From positions 22,356-86,355 of the forward strand of contig DUNO01000055.1 in NCBI GenBank assembly GCA_012839295.1: DNA of 64,000 nt. The letters are read 5' to 3'. Of the stretch, positions 8,632-18,077 are shown in pieces (positions within the stretch are counted from its first letter, which is position 1; each line of letters opens with the position of its first letter). The position numbers and the translations under genes were made by a program. The notes under the pieces were generated by a model. That model did not search any database, was not told where the DNA came from, and saw only the letters and a program-made list of their open reading frames with translations. The stretch is from Clostridiales bacterium (GTDB lineage Bacteria; Bacillota; Clostridia; Lachnospirales; Lachnospiraceae).

Positions 8632-10173
8632 ATGTCGGCTAAGTTTGTTCCATTCCTACCATTGGTAAAATTCAACAAATGTTACAAGCTATTCTGTTTT
8701 CTATGCATTATCTCATTATTATCTCCAAGTTCCCTTGCCTCCGTAAATGCGGCAACGAAATTTGTTGGAATCGATATCGAACAAAAAGTAGTAATCGCAA
8801 AAACAGGGGATAAAATCGGGCTAAACCCCTCAGGCTATTATTATGAGAAGTTATTTGGAGACGAAGCTACACAGTGCTTTGAAGACATCAGTAATGTCAA
8901 ATGGACATCCAGTAATAAGAAGATTGCAACAATTAATTCAAAAGGAGTATTAACAGCAAAAGCGCCGGGCAAGTGCACTGTTACTGCGACCTGGAAGGAT
9001 AAAAAAGCACAGTGCAAGGTGCGCATTTATACGGAAAAAGAATTATACGATCATGTCTTATTTGCTGATATAGCCCATGAGAATATATTTATGGCGTTAA
9101 CTTCGGATTATTTCAAGAACTATGATTTACTATATGATTCTGAGACCTTTGAAGAAGTTGCTGATAAGAAAGTCCAAGCCGCAAAAAAAGCAAAAGAAAT
9201 CATTAATAGCGTAGTCACTAAGGATATGTCAGACTACGAAAAAACAATGGCGATCGCTGAGTGGATTATCAATAACATCCAAGTAATACATAATTATAAA
9301 AGCAAATTTACAAAAGGGAGCTTAAGAGAATATGAAAAAGCCTTTTATTACCTTGATCCTCTTCTATATGGGAAGTCAAATGAACGGGGGATAGGGACAT
9401 TATTTGAACTCCTCTTAAATATCTGCGGCATAAGATCTGAACTTGTGATTAATGGCGGCACCTTTAACACGGATCAGGGGGAAGAGATTAATCTTATATT
9501 TAGCAATGTAGTCAAATTAGATGGAGAATACTATTATTTTGATATTATGCAAATATCCGCCGACAAGCAGGAGCTCCAGGATGAAAATAAAAAAGCTTAC
9601 TCCTTTTACGATTTTTTAATCCCTGATAACAACATGGTAAAGCAGTTTGTTCACATTACCACTTCCAAAGAAAAAGAGGATTGGATTAAATATGGTTCCA
9701 ACCCAAGAGTTACGAATTATGATTTCAACGGCACCTATTATGTACCCCTTGGCTTTACTCCTAAAAAAGCCTCGAAATACAGTTATTATTTTTATGATTT
9801 TTATAATGAAGCCATACGCTTTGTAACGATGAAAGAAGATCAGACCAATAAAAATATCGGATACAAGCCAAGTATCCCGGTATTACCGTTTTATCCTGAT
9901 TCTACCGCTGCCAAATATAAAAATATCTTGAGTCAGGAGGCAGCCTTCAACAGTAAAGTAGTACAAGCTGCAAATGCTGCTGATGCACTTTATCAGGCAA
10001 AACTAAAGGGTGAACCAATTAATTATGCGGAAGTTTCTGAATTGGTTTCCGGTGTCACCGCTGTTGAAACAGAATTTGCCTCAATCCAAAGTTCGTTTGC
10101 AAATAGAAATCTAATTAGCTTCATAAAGAATAAAATTGCTGATACGAAAACCTTATTAACGAAATTACAATAA
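8632..10173 (+). CDS. Secreted BIG2 domain protein with degenerate transglutaminase fold
   Basis: 513 residues. A signal peptide with hydrophobic core (about residues 19-36) is followed by a bacterial Ig-like BIG2 domain (about 47-132; WTSSNKKIATINSKGVLTAKAPG). Residues 200-305 align without gaps to the transglutaminase domain of the next gene (LLYGKSNERGIGTLFEL against LLFGEAVCQGYAELMDI), but the catalytic Cys is Glu251 and the His position is Ile289; only Asp304 remains. It is therefore probably a binding or scaffolding pseudoenzyme at the cell surface. The C-terminal third is Lys-rich and helical. The next gene starts 32 bp downstream, so they likely share a transcript. Confidence 0.7.
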   Translation: MSAKFVPFLPLVKFNKCYKLFCFLCIISLLSPSSLASVNAATKFVGIDIEQKVVIAKTGDKIGLNPSGYYYEKLFGDEATQCFEDISNVKWTSSNKKIATINSKGVLTAKAPGKCTVTATWKDKKAQCKVRIYTEKELYDHVLFADIAHENIFMALTSDYFKNYDLLYDSETFEEVADKKVQAAKKAKEIINSVVTKDMSDYEKTMAIAEWIINNIQVIHNYKSKFTKGSLREYEKAFYYLDPLLYGKSNERGIGTLFELLLNICGIRSELVINGGTFNTDQGEEINLIFSNVVKLDGEYYYFDIMQISADKQELQDENKKAYSFYDFLIPDNNMVKQFVHITTSKEKEDWIKYGSNPRVTNYDFNGTYYVPLGFTPKKASKYSYYFYDFYNEAIRFVTMKEDQTNKNIGYKPSIPVLPFYPDSTAAKYKNILSQEAAFNSKVVQAANAADALYQAKLKGEPINYAEVSELVSGVTAVETEFASIQSSFANRNLISFIKNKIADTKTLLTKLQ

Positions 10174-10205
10174 TAAATTATAAATAACGAACCGAGGTCA
10201 AGATC

Positions 10206-11330
10206 ATGAAAATCAAAAAAATAATCATATGCTTGCTTATTGTGATATTTGGCATAGGAAATGTGCAAATTCCCAATGCAGAAGCTGCTTCTAAAATAAA
10301 AAGTACAAGCGTGACAGTAGATTCCTATGATAAATATTGGACTCAATTCTATTCCCTAATCGGAAAGGGGTATAATGATATCACACTTACTATTAAGGGA
10401 GATGCTGCGCTAAAAATTAAGAACGAGCTGGATGGAGACATGGACTATCCATTTACACCTGACAGCAGCTATGTAAAGAAATATATGGATAAATCAAATT
10501 GGAAGATACCCTATCTGGTTGATTTCTTCTCTTATAAGGTATTCTATAAGTTTGATCCCAATGAACAGGATTATATAGAAGATGAAATCTACTATGAAGA
10601 TGAGGTCAAATTTGATAATGGCTATTACTCCATTACTAATCTGGGTAAGGATATGTATACGGAATGGAACGGTCAATATTTTCTGGATTATAAATACGAA
10701 TACATGTGGGATGTTGATTTCTACGGCGCAGAAGAAGAGAAGTATATGTGGAGCGAGGAAAAGCAGGAATTATGTGTTACACTTGAACTGGAGTATAAAG
10801 GTGAATTTGATAATTATACTTTTGATCACGACAATATGTTAAAAACCTTTGACAAAGTAAAGAGTTTGATAAAGTCATGGAAAATGGATAGCATGACTGA
10901 CTATCAGAGAATCAGTAAGCTTAATCAATATATCTGTGACCATGTAACTTATAGTTCATTTCCAGATCAAAACCCGGGCAGCGGAGCAAACGCATTACTA
11001 TTTGGTGAGGCAGTATGCCAGGGATATGCTGAATTAATGGATATTTTCCTCAAAACCATGGGATATGAAACGGTACTTGTTACTGCATATGCTGAAGATT
11101 TTGATTTTACCAACGATGGACATGCTTGGAACATTATTAAAATTAACAAGAAATGGTATGCGGTTGATACCACCTGGAATGATTCCTCAAAAGATCGTAC
11201 AAAATATTTATTAGTATCACAAAAGGAAATGAAGGATCACAATGGATGGGCATTAGGCAACTATAAAGATTATGTTCTCAGTAAAACGAGATTATCAAAG
11301 AACAGTAAATCAAAGTTAAAGTTAAAATAA
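10206..11330 (+). CDS. Secreted transglutaminase-like protein
   Basis: 374 residues with a clear signal peptide (MKIKKIIICLLIVIFGIG, cleavage near AEA-A at 25-28). The C-terminal domain (about 230-345) is a transglutaminase-like cysteine protease fold with an intact triad: Cys271 in GEAVCQGYAEL, His306 in GHAWNII and Asp321 in YAVDTTWND. Such proteins act outside the cell on wall or surface proteins, by cross-linking or proteolysis. The N-terminal 200 residues are rich in Asp, Glu and Tyr and are not recognised. It follows a catalytically dead paralogue and is probably co-transcribed with it. Confidence 0.8.
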   Translation: MKIKKIIICLLIVIFGIGNVQIPNAEAASKIKSTSVTVDSYDKYWTQFYSLIGKGYNDITLTIKGDAALKIKNELDGDMDYPFTPDSSYVKKYMDKSNWKIPYLVDFFSYKVFYKFDPNEQDYIEDEIYYEDEVKFDNGYYSITNLGKDMYTEWNGQYFLDYKYEYMWDVDFYGAEEEKYMWSEEKQELCVTLELEYKGEFDNYTFDHDNMLKTFDKVKSLIKSWKMDSMTDYQRISKLNQYICDHVTYSSFPDQNPGSGANALLFGEAVCQGYAELMDIFLKTMGYETVLVTAYAEDFDFTNDGHAWNIIKINKKWYAVDTTWNDSSKDRTKYLLVSQKEMKDHNGWALGNYKDYVLSKTRLSKNSKSKLKLK

Positions 11331-11433
11331 AATATAATGACATCTATGAATCAGGCTGTTTGAGTAGCAATTTGCAGATAATTATCTTCCGATTAATTAC
11401 CTGGAAATGCGATTTATAGGAGGGAAACGTATC

Positions 11434-11958
11434 ATGGCAGAGATGAAAAAAATTATTTATAAGGAAGCCGGAGAGCGTCTAATGGTAGGAATGTATCGTG
11501 AAACATCATTTTTTGAGGCTGGAGATGTATGGAAGGACTTCTTCAAAAGTAACGCTATTGAGAAATTAGACATGTTGTCAGATGTAAAATGTTGCGAAGA
11601 TATTGACTCAAATGCTGGTATTGGTATGATATACAATTTTAAAGATATGAATAACTTTGAATTTATTATCGGAGATTTTGTACATGTCGGTACACAAATA
11701 CCAGATGGATTGTTTGCAAAACATGTTCCTGCCGGTTTGACTGCACATATTCAGATAGAAGGAGCTAATGTTGCGGAAATACTTGATTCAGCATACTTAC
11801 TAATCACAGAGGCAATCGAAAAAACTGGCAAAAAAATTGACCACGATAATTTTTACTGGTGTGAAGTATATACAAACGAACGCTATTGTGAGCCTTTAAA
11901 TCGGGGCGAAAAGGTAATTATAGATTATGTACTGCCTATTAAAACAAATGGCAACTAA
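11434..11958 (+). CDS. GyrI-like/AraC effector-binding domain protein
   Basis: 174 residues from ATG 11434, chosen because AGGAGGG at 11418-11424 sits 9 bases before it; an ATG at 11407 precedes this site and is rejected. The sequence has the two-repeat GyrI/SOUL-like pattern: FKDMNNFEFIIGDFV, VPAGLTAHIQIEG and a C-terminal WCEVYTNERYC...IIDYVLPIK, the typical end of AraC effector-binding domains. There is no DNA-binding domain, so it is a stand-alone small-molecule binder of unknown ligand. Confidence 0.65.
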   Translation: MAEMKKIIYKEAGERLMVGMYRETSFFEAGDVWKDFFKSNAIEKLDMLSDVKCCEDIDSNAGIGMIYNFKDMNNFEFIIGDFVHVGTQIPDGLFAKHVPAGLTAHIQIEGANVAEILDSAYLLITEAIEKTGKKIDHDNFYWCEVYTNERYCEPLNRGEKVIIDYVLPIKTNGN

Positions 11959-12105
11959 ATATCGCACACGCACAATACTGAATTTACAAGTTTGCAGATG
12001 ACCAACCGTAAAGCTATTGCATGAAAAAACGGTGCATTTCTTCAATATCCTGGATTTCCAGAAGATCATATACTATGGGATCCTATGATTAAAAGGACAT
12101 GTCGA

Positions 12106-12148
12106 TAATAGCCAGCCTTCAATAATAACAGAAGGTCGGCTATTTTTA
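12106..12148. terminator. Hairpin terminator, usable on + strand
   Basis: AATAGCCAGCCTTC (12107-12120) pairs with GAAGGTCGGCTATT (12131-12144) across an 11-base loop, then TTTT. It lies about 150 bp after the GyrI-like gene. Confidence 0.65.
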
Positions 12149-12223
12149 TAGACACTTATTTACGTGACAGTTTCCGTATCTTTCAGCTGAAAATCATGTT
12201 TAAGCCGTACTTTATTCAAATAT

Positions 12224-12607
12224 TCACCTCATTCTAAATACTTTCCCTTTTGGGACAAAAGGCAGATTTACGCCCTGGGGCACCAAAAATGCATGTTCCC
12301 TGCCATGAAGAACCACTTTATCGCAATAACCGTCTGTAATAATCAAAAGCGGCGCTTCCTTCGGAAAATCCTCAGCTTTTTCGAGCAAATCAATGCCCGG
12401 TTGGAGCACCGTTCCGCCGCGGCCTTTTACCTTCACGGTTCCGGCTATGTCTTCCGGCCTCATATAACCCACATCATAAGCCTCAGCATTGCAGAATACC
12501 ACACGCGCCGCCGGGACATCCCGGGTTGCGCTGTAACTGGCAATGGCACCCAGTGCCGTTGCCACGCATGGCCTGCCGTTTACAAATAAACAGGTTCTCC
12601 ATAATAC
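12224..12607 (-). pseudogene. C-terminal remnant of a VWA-like domain protein
   Basis: The frame, open from 12607 but preceded by a stop, reads ATALGAIASYSATRDVPAARVVFC...VKGRGGTVLQPGIDLL...LLIITDG, matching the C-terminal half of VWA-like proteins (DUF2201/metallopeptidase-type pairs). The N-terminal MIDAS half (DxSGS) is missing, and the VOC gene ends only 8 bp upstream. The gene was therefore truncated at the 5' end, with the GTG at 12565 not a credible start. Confidence 0.6.
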
Positions 12608-12615
12608 TTAAATAC

Positions 12616-12999
12616 TTAACCAAAAAAGCCAATACAAAAAGGATGCCCCACCGGGTCAATAAAAACCGTATAATTCCGGGAATATTGTACGGAAGCCAAA
12701 GTAGCGCCACAAGCTAAAGCATGGCTTTTAACAGCCTCTTTCTCACTTGGGGATGCGGTGAAATCTAAGTGGGTCATTTGTTGCTGATTTCCCTTCTCAT
12801 TTGGCCAAACTGGTGGAATGTAGTCTTCTATCTCTTGAAACAGCAGGCAGATGTGTTCATCAGGAGAAATGACAGCAAGCCATTCTTCATCAAACCGCTG
12901 TTTATTCCATCCCAATAATGCAGCATAGAAATTTGCTAACTCCTCTTGATTTGGACAATCCAGTGTAACTGACGAAAAATTAATGATAGGCCTAGACAT
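12616..12999 (-). CDS. VOC superfamily (glyoxalase-like) protein
   Basis: 127 residues. VTLDCPNQEELANFYAALLGW is the canonical beta-alpha start of a VOC module (quoted as two parts: VTLDCPNQEELANFY and AALLGW), and HLDFTA with YTVFIDPVGHPFCIGF forms the second module. AGGAG lies just before ATG 12999. Members include fosfomycin/bleomycin resistance proteins and dioxygenases; the substrate cannot be assigned. Confidence 0.75.
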   Translation of the reverse strand: MSRPIINFSSVTLDCPNQEELANFYAALLGWNKQRFDEEWLAVISPDEHICLLFQEIEDYIPPVWPNEKGNQQQMTHLDFTASPSEKEAVKSHALACGATLASVQYSRNYTVFIDPVGHPFCIGFFG

Positions 13000-13149
13000 A
13001 AAAGCTCCTCCTTAGGTTTTAATTTAACTGCCAATTATATCCTATCACATAAACGGATTTGCTGTCATTAAAATTTTCTTTCAAAGGACAAATTTCAAAG
13101 GACAAATTCTACACTGCTGCGATAATATTCTGGTAGCAAGCCGACCCCT

Positions 13150-13620
13150 TTAAATGTGCTTCAGAACACTCTTCACAGCTTCCCTTATTTCCTGATAACT
13201 GGTACATCTGCAGATGTTGGACTGAAGCCACTTTTCCATCTCATACTCATCTGCATTAGGCTTCCTCTCAGCAAGGGCATGGCAAACCATTAGAAAGCCG
13301 GAGGTACAATATCCGCATTGAAAAGCATTATATTGGACAAAGGCTTCCTGTATGGGAGTGTGTCCTCCAAGCCCTTCCACGGTTAAGATTTTATGCCCCA
13401 CGGCCTCGACAGCTAAAACCAGACAGGCTTTAGCAGGCAATCCGTCCATTAATATAGTACAGGTGCCGCAATCGCCGTTTTTGCATCCCGGCTTGGCACC
13501 TGTCAGGCCGAATTGTTCTCTTAGCACATCCAACAGGACATCAGACGGACGGACGGTTGCCTTTCTTATCTCATTATTCACATCCAGCTCAATCACACAA
13601 TCGCCTTCATAATACTTCAT
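13150..13620 (-). CDS. Molybdenum hydroxylase, 2Fe-2S subunit (CoxS/XdhC type)
   Basis: 156 residues with two [2Fe-2S] domains: the plant-type cluster in GCKNGDCGTCTILMDG and the C-terminal cluster in FQCGYCTSGFL plus NICRCTSYQEI. It passes electrons from the molybdenum site to FAD. Its start overlaps the end of the FAD-subunit gene by 14 bp. It is the last gene of the minus-strand three-gene operon. Confidence 0.92.
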   Translation of the reverse strand: MKYYEGDCVIELDVNNEIRKATVRPSDVLLDVLREQFGLTGAKPGCKNGDCGTCTILMDGLPAKACLVLAVEAVGHKILTVEGLGGHTPIQEAFVQYNAFQCGYCTSGFLMVCHALAERKPNADEYEMEKWLQSNICRCTSYQEIREAVKSVLKHI

Positions 13621-14446
13621 TATTCCGCCTTTCTAAAATAGCCTTGATAATATTATCAAATACAAAAAGTCTGTATTCCCCGGTACCCTGATAATCTGTG
13701 ACTGGCGGTTCCGGCAAAAGCCCATGGGTCTTTTCAAGCCTTTCCTCTGCTGACAGCTGTGAATCATTTAAAATTTTTTCTATTTCCACGCTTCGGAAGG
13801 GAAAAGAACAAAGGCCGGAAAAAGCGAAGCGCAAATAATTCCCATAGGAAATGCTGCAAACGGTTACCAGTGGATAATCTATTTTTTCTATGGCAGTCTT
13901 TTTCACATGGGTAAAAGGCAAAGACAGCATTTCTTTTTTGATTTTAACCTGATAAATGAACTCGCCGTCCCTTAATTTAATCCTTTGGTCAAAAGCATTT
14001 TTAAACTGCAGCCTCCGGAAACCCCGGGGGCCGTAAAGAATTATCTTTGCATCGGTGAGCAGTAAAGGCAAAACAGTCTCTTTATAAATAATTGTACCGC
14101 TGATGTTCCCTCCCAGAGTGATGCGGCATTGGTTGGTATGGTCTGCGATCCGCGACCCCGTCGTGCCCAGAAGAGGGAACAAGCCGGATTCTTCGATGGT
14201 ATTTAAAGAAACAGCCCCTCCGATTACTAAATAGTCCTCCTCCAGCTCTAATTTATTGCATTCCTTTATTCCTTTTAAGTCAATGACAGCATCAGGAGCA
14301 TTACTTCCTGCCCTTGCCATTGTTATGATCTCGCTTCCGCCGTTATAGTAAAATACCTTCTTATCCTCTTTGCTTAAGGCTCTATATGCCTTTACTGCCT
14401 CCCGCCTGTTCCCGGGCTTACAGTATACGAAATCATTTGCTATCAT
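13607..14446 (-). CDS. Molybdenum hydroxylase, FAD-binding subunit (CoxM type)
   Basis: 279 residues, normal for the family. NGGSEIITMARAGSNAPDAVIDL is the FAD-contacting N-terminal segment (in parts: GGSEIITMARAG, APDAVIDL), and TLGGNISGTI is the second flavin loop. The C-terminal CO dehydrogenase flavoprotein domain spans about 180-275. It overlaps both neighbours by 14 bp, so the operon is tightly coupled. Confidence 0.9.
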   Translation of the reverse strand: MIANDFVYCKPGNRREAVKAYRALSKEDKKVFYYNGGSEIITMARAGSNAPDAVIDLKGIKECNKLELEEDYLVIGGAVSLNTIEESGLFPLLGTTGSRIADHTNQCRITLGGNISGTIIYKETVLPLLLTDAKIILYGPRGFRRLQFKNAFDQRIKLRDGEFIYQVKIKKEMLSLPFTHVKKTAIEKIDYPLVTVCSISYGNYLRFAFSGLCSFPFRSVEIEKILNDSQLSAEERLEKTHGLLPEPPVTDYQGTGEYRLFVFDNIIKAILERRNNEVL

Positions 14447-16769
14447 GGATACCCTCCTTTGCCCTCCATAAATGCTCCGGTGTCAGGGGCAGCTCCTGGA
14501 TGGGGATACCGGAAGCAGCAGCCAGCGCATTTCCAAGTGCGGCAGGAATCCCTATGATTCCATGTTCGGAAATACTCCGCGAACCAAAAGGGGAATCTGT
14601 CTGGGGCGTTTCTACAAATTCTACCTGATACAGGGGCTCCTCCCCTATATGCAGAAGCTTATAGGTTCGTAGATTAGGGGTATTCAATCTTCCTTCTTTG
14701 TTATATTCATAGACCTCCCTGCTGGACATACTGAGCCCCATGGACATTCCCCCATAGATGATCTCTTTCATGCCATTGGGATTTATAACCTTTCCCACGT
14801 CCATTACAGTTGCTGCCTTTATTATCTTATAGGTGTAATCCGACTGGTTAAATTCTATTTCCACTGCCTGTGCGCCCACTGTCCAGGCGGGGCCTGTCCT
14901 GCCTTTCCCTGTGTTAGGCTCCAGCTTAGACAGGCCTTTTAACAGGAAGCTGCCCTTTGCAATGACCGGTTCTCCAATGGAAGTCCCATTCTGGGTCTGG
15001 TAGCCTGAGACAATATCTTTAAATTCTATATACTGGTCCGGCTGCTCCTTTTTAAAAACCTTACTGTCTGCAACTTCAATTTCTTCCGGGGCGCAGGAAT
15101 ATATCTGGGCTCCCATGGTTTTTAATTGCTCCAGCACATCGTTTGCCGCTTTCATCACTGCGTTGCCTGCCATGTAATTGGTCATGCTGGCAACAGTTTT
15201 GTAATGCTCCGGATTCAATCGTGTATTAACGGCAAGGCTTATATGAATGTCCTTGATATCCATTTTCAGCCTGTCGGCAATCATCTGGGCCAGGTTGGTC
15301 TGGCCACCGCTTCCTATTTCAACTACACCCGTATTTAAGTTTAAGCTTCCGTCTGAATTAAAGGTGATGATGGAACCGGAAACGGCATTGGTGGGAGGAG
15401 TGGCAGATTTCCAGAGGCATGCAATCCCTGTTGCCAACACCCTATTATTATCAATTCTTTTTACGCGCCTTCCGTCCCAATGAAGCAGGGTCTTTAATTT
15501 TTCCAGGCAAAGCTCCGGGTTTCCGGTATTGCTATAGGTGCTGACCACCTGATTGGGTGTTAGATCCCCCGGCCGGATCGCATTTGTTTTTCTAAAATCC
15601 ACTGGATCCATGCCGCATTTTTCGGCCAGATCCTCCATCGCCCTCTCTACACAGAAGGTATAGCATAAATGTCCGAAGCCTCTGTAAGAGGTGGAATAAG
15701 TATGGTTGGTATAGATGCAATAGGAATCACAGGATAAATTGGGTATGTTATAGGGACCCGTACAATCAACAGCGATAGCTTTTGACATATAGGGGCTGAT
15801 ATCCGAATACGCTCCTGTATCCAGGTAAAAGGTGAAAGTGGCAGCAGTTATGGTTCCATCTGATTTTGCGCCTATTTTAATAGCAGCCTCCAGCCCTAAG
15901 CGGCAGGGCGCCGTTGCCATATCTTCTTCTCTTGAGACCGTAAGGCGGACCGGGGCACCATTTACCTTTACACATGCCATATAGGCCAGGAACTCCAGTG
16001 TTACGGGAGCCTTCCCGCCAAAGGCGCCTCCTACAAAGGGTACATTTACTTCAATATTTCCGGCAGGTATCTGAAAGCAGGAGGATAGCTGCTTTACGAC
16101 CGTGTAGGGAGCCTGGGAAGAGGTCTCGATTTTTATTTTTCCGTCTACTGATATTTCCGCCCTGACTGCCCTGACCTCCATTGCCAGGTGGTCAGAAGGC
16201 GGCAGTTTATAATTTCTTTCAATTACAGCATAGCTTTCTGAAAAGCCCTCTTCTATATTTCCCTTCCGTATCTGGAATTTGGAAGCAATATTGCTGTACT
16301 CAACAGGCTGGACATCCTTCTGTATCCTTTTATATTCCCCCAGGTCGGGGTGGAGTAGGGGGGCGTCTTTTTTCAGCGCTTCCCCAGTAGAGAAGACAGC
16401 TTTTAACGGCTCATATTCCACTTCAATCATTCTGACTGCTTTCAGTGCAATGGCTTCCGTAGCAGCTACCACAACAGCAACCGGTTCCCCTGCATACCTT
16501 ACCACGTCTTTTGCAATCGGAGGCCTGTCTTCCAACAAGGCTCCGCTTAAAACCGGAAAATCGTTTCCTGTAATGATTGCCCTTACTCCCTTTAGCTGGC
16601 TGGCTTTGGAACAATCAATAGATTTTATCCTCGCATGAGGATGAGGAGAGGTCAAAATTCTTGCATGCAAATACCCTGTAACAGGCTTATCATCCGTGTA
16701 CTTTGCATTTCCCGAAACTTTATCCCAGGCTTCCTTCCGGTGAATATTTTCGCCAATGGTTGTGCTCAT
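14433..16769 (-). CDS. Molybdenum hydroxylase, molybdopterin-binding subunit (XdhA/CoxL type)
   Basis: 778 residues from ATG 16769, chosen because AGGAGGT lies 8 bases upstream; the frame extends further but without a ribosome site. The N-terminal domain (IHRKEAWDKVSGNAKYTDD) is the a/b hammerhead of xanthine dehydrogenase-like enzymes. PFVGGAFGGK is the molybdopterin loop, SYRGFGH the second, and SISEHGIIGIPAALGNA holds the catalytic Glu. It hydroxylates a purine, N-heterocycle or aldehyde in the cytoplasm; the substrate cannot be fixed. No molybdenum-insertion gene lies nearby. Its promoter faces perR and may be shared with its PerR box. Confidence 0.9.
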   Translation of the reverse strand: MSTTIGENIHRKEAWDKVSGNAKYTDDKPVTGYLHARILTSPHPHARIKSIDCSKASQLKGVRAIITGNDFPVLSGALLEDRPPIAKDVVRYAGEPVAVVVAATEAIALKAVRMIEVEYEPLKAVFSTGEALKKDAPLLHPDLGEYKRIQKDVQPVEYSNIASKFQIRKGNIEEGFSESYAVIERNYKLPPSDHLAMEVRAVRAEISVDGKIKIETSSQAPYTVVKQLSSCFQIPAGNIEVNVPFVGGAFGGKAPVTLEFLAYMACVKVNGAPVRLTVSREEDMATAPCRLGLEAAIKIGAKSDGTITAATFTFYLDTGAYSDISPYMSKAIAVDCTGPYNIPNLSCDSYCIYTNHTYSTSYRGFGHLCYTFCVERAMEDLAEKCGMDPVDFRKTNAIRPGDLTPNQVVSTYSNTGNPELCLEKLKTLLHWDGRRVKRIDNNRVLATGIACLWKSATPPTNAVSGSIITFNSDGSLNLNTGVVEIGSGGQTNLAQMIADRLKMDIKDIHISLAVNTRLNPEHYKTVASMTNYMAGNAVMKAANDVLEQLKTMGAQIYSCAPEEIEVADSKVFKKEQPDQYIEFKDIVSGYQTQNGTSIGEPVIAKGSFLLKGLSKLEPNTGKGRTGPAWTVGAQAVEIEFNQSDYTYKIIKAATVMDVGKVINPNGMKEIIYGGMSMGLSMSSREVYEYNKEGRLNTPNLRTYKLLHIGEEPLYQVEFVETPQTDSPFGSRSISEHGIIGIPAALGNALAAASGIPIQELPLTPEHLWRAKEGIHDSK

Positions 16770-16912
16770 TTTCGAACCTCCTAAAACTATCTCAACTGTA
16801 TTATGGTTTACTCGGCAGAAAATATACCATTTGTATAATATTAGGGCATAAATTACCAGTCCACTATTGCATTTTAAATTCAATCCATTATAATAGTGTT
16901 GTAATTACTATT

Positions 16913-16927
16913 TTGTAATAATTACAA
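16913..16927 (+). promoter_or_regulatory. PerR box
   Basis: TTGTAATAATTACAA is a perfect 7-1-7 palindrome, close to the PerR consensus TTATAATnATTATAA. It lies 26 bp before the perR start. A TATAAT at about 16889-16895 and a further TTGTAATTACTATT half-match at about 16899 lie beside it, so it may control both perR and the divergent molybdenum hydroxylase operon. Confidence 0.75.
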
Positions 16928-16953
16928 TTTGGGAGAATATAGGTGGTTGAATC

Positions 16954-17376
16954 ATGAAGACTTCATTTGAAGCCTTAAAGCAACAATTAAAAATGAAAAA
17001 TATAAGTTTATCACATCAACGGGTTAAGGTTCTGGAATATCTTGCCCGGAACCGTTGCCATCCAACGGCAGACCAGATTTTTACCGAACTTCAAAAGGAT
17101 TTGCCTACGCTATCAAAGACAACAGTTTATAACACGCTGAAAATTTTAACCGAAGCAGGTGTTGTCAGGGCAATTTCAATCGAGGATAACGAAATCAGGT
17201 ATGATATTGAAATTGAGGATCACGGGCATTTTAAATGTGAGGTCTGTGGGACCATCTATAATTTTTGTATCGATATCGACTCTTCGGCATTGCATGATTT
17301 AAACAATTTCAAAATTACGGATAAAAATGTATATTTTAAAGGCGTCTGCCCAAGATGTCTTACAAATATAAATTAA
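16954..17376 (+). CDS. perR: Fur-family peroxide regulator
   Basis: 140 residues. The N-terminal winged helix (residues 1-85) has TTVYNTLKILTEAGVV, and the C-terminal part carries the structural zinc site CEVC and CPRC plus GHF, as in PerR/Fur. PerR assignment rests on the upstream PerR box and on the downstream peroxide-reductase genes, which start 24 bp after its stop. PerR represses these genes and is inactivated when peroxide oxidises its metal-site histidines. Autoregulation is likely. Confidence 0.85.
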   Translation: MKTSFEALKQQLKMKNISLSHQRVKVLEYLARNRCHPTADQIFTELQKDLPTLSKTTVYNTLKILTEAGVVRAISIEDNEIRYDIEIEDHGHFKCEVCGTIYNFCIDIDSSALHDLNNFKITDKNVYFKGVCPRCLTNIN

Positions 17377-17400
17377 AAACGAATGAAGGAGGTATATGTT

Positions 17401-18072
17401 ATGGGGGCATACAAATGTTCCATCTGTGGCTATATCTATGACGAGGCAAAGGGAATTCCGGAAGCCGGTATTGCACCAGGCACAAGGTGGGAAGACCTGC
17501 CGGAGGACTGGGCCTGTCCCCTCTGTGGGGCTGCAAAAGCAGACTTTGAAAAACAGGGAGAGCCCGCCGATGCTGCTGTTGTGAAAAAACCGGATCCGGC
17601 AGTTGGGGAATCCCCGGATATGCAGGAGCTGTCCGCATTGGAGATCAGCGCCCTTTGTTCAAATCTTGCCCGAGGCTGTGAAAAACAGTATAAGTCGGAG
17701 GAAGCGACCCGCTTCAGGGAGCTGGCAAGCTATTTTAAAGGTTCGGCAGCTCCTGCCATGTCTCCGGATTTTGGCCAGCTGCTGGAGCTGATCGAAAGAG
17801 ATCTGGAAGAAGGCTTTATAACTGCCAATGCGGTGGCTTCGGAGGCAAAAGACCGGGGAGCCCTCCGGGCGTTGGTATGGAGTGAAAAGGTTACGCGTAT
17901 TTTAAAGTCCCTTTTGGTCAGGTATCAGAAAGAGGGAGATGCGATGCTTGAAAATACCGGTGTTTATGTCTGTACAATATGCGGTTTTGTCTACATAGGA
18001 GACAGCCTGCCGGAGATCTGCCCTGTTTGTAAGGTTCCAAATTGGAAATTTGAAAAGGTCGAAGGGAGGTAA
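17401..18072 (+). CDS. Rubredoxin / ferritin-like / rubredoxin-like fusion
   Basis: 223 residues from ATG 17401, preceded by AAGGAGG 17386-17392; the ATG at 17383 overlaps that site and is rejected. Residues 1-55 are a rubredoxin ([18 protein letters not shown]; four iron Cys). The middle (about 75-175) is helical and resembles a degenerate rubrerythrin four-helix region without clear ExxH pairs. The C-terminus ([10 protein letters not shown]...[13 protein letters not shown]) is a second rubredoxin-type iron site. It likely shuttles electrons to rubrerythrin for peroxide reduction in the cytoplasm. It overlaps the next gene's leader by its stop codon. Confidence 0.8.
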   Translation: MGAYKCSICGYIYDEAKGIPEAGIAPGTRWEDLPEDWACPLCGAAKADFEKQGEPADAAVVKKPDPAVGESPDMQELSALEISALCSNLARGCEKQYKSEEATRFRELASYFKGSAAPAMSPDFGQLLELIERDLEEGFITANAVASEAKDRGALRALVWSEKVTRILKSLLVRYQKEGDAMLENTGVYVCTICGFVYIGDSLPEICPVCKVPNWKFEKVEGR

Positions 18073-18077
18073 TGAGA

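Noticed and set aside
11407..11433. Earlier ATG for the GyrI-like protein
   Set aside because: It precedes the only good ribosome site, which fits ATG 11434.
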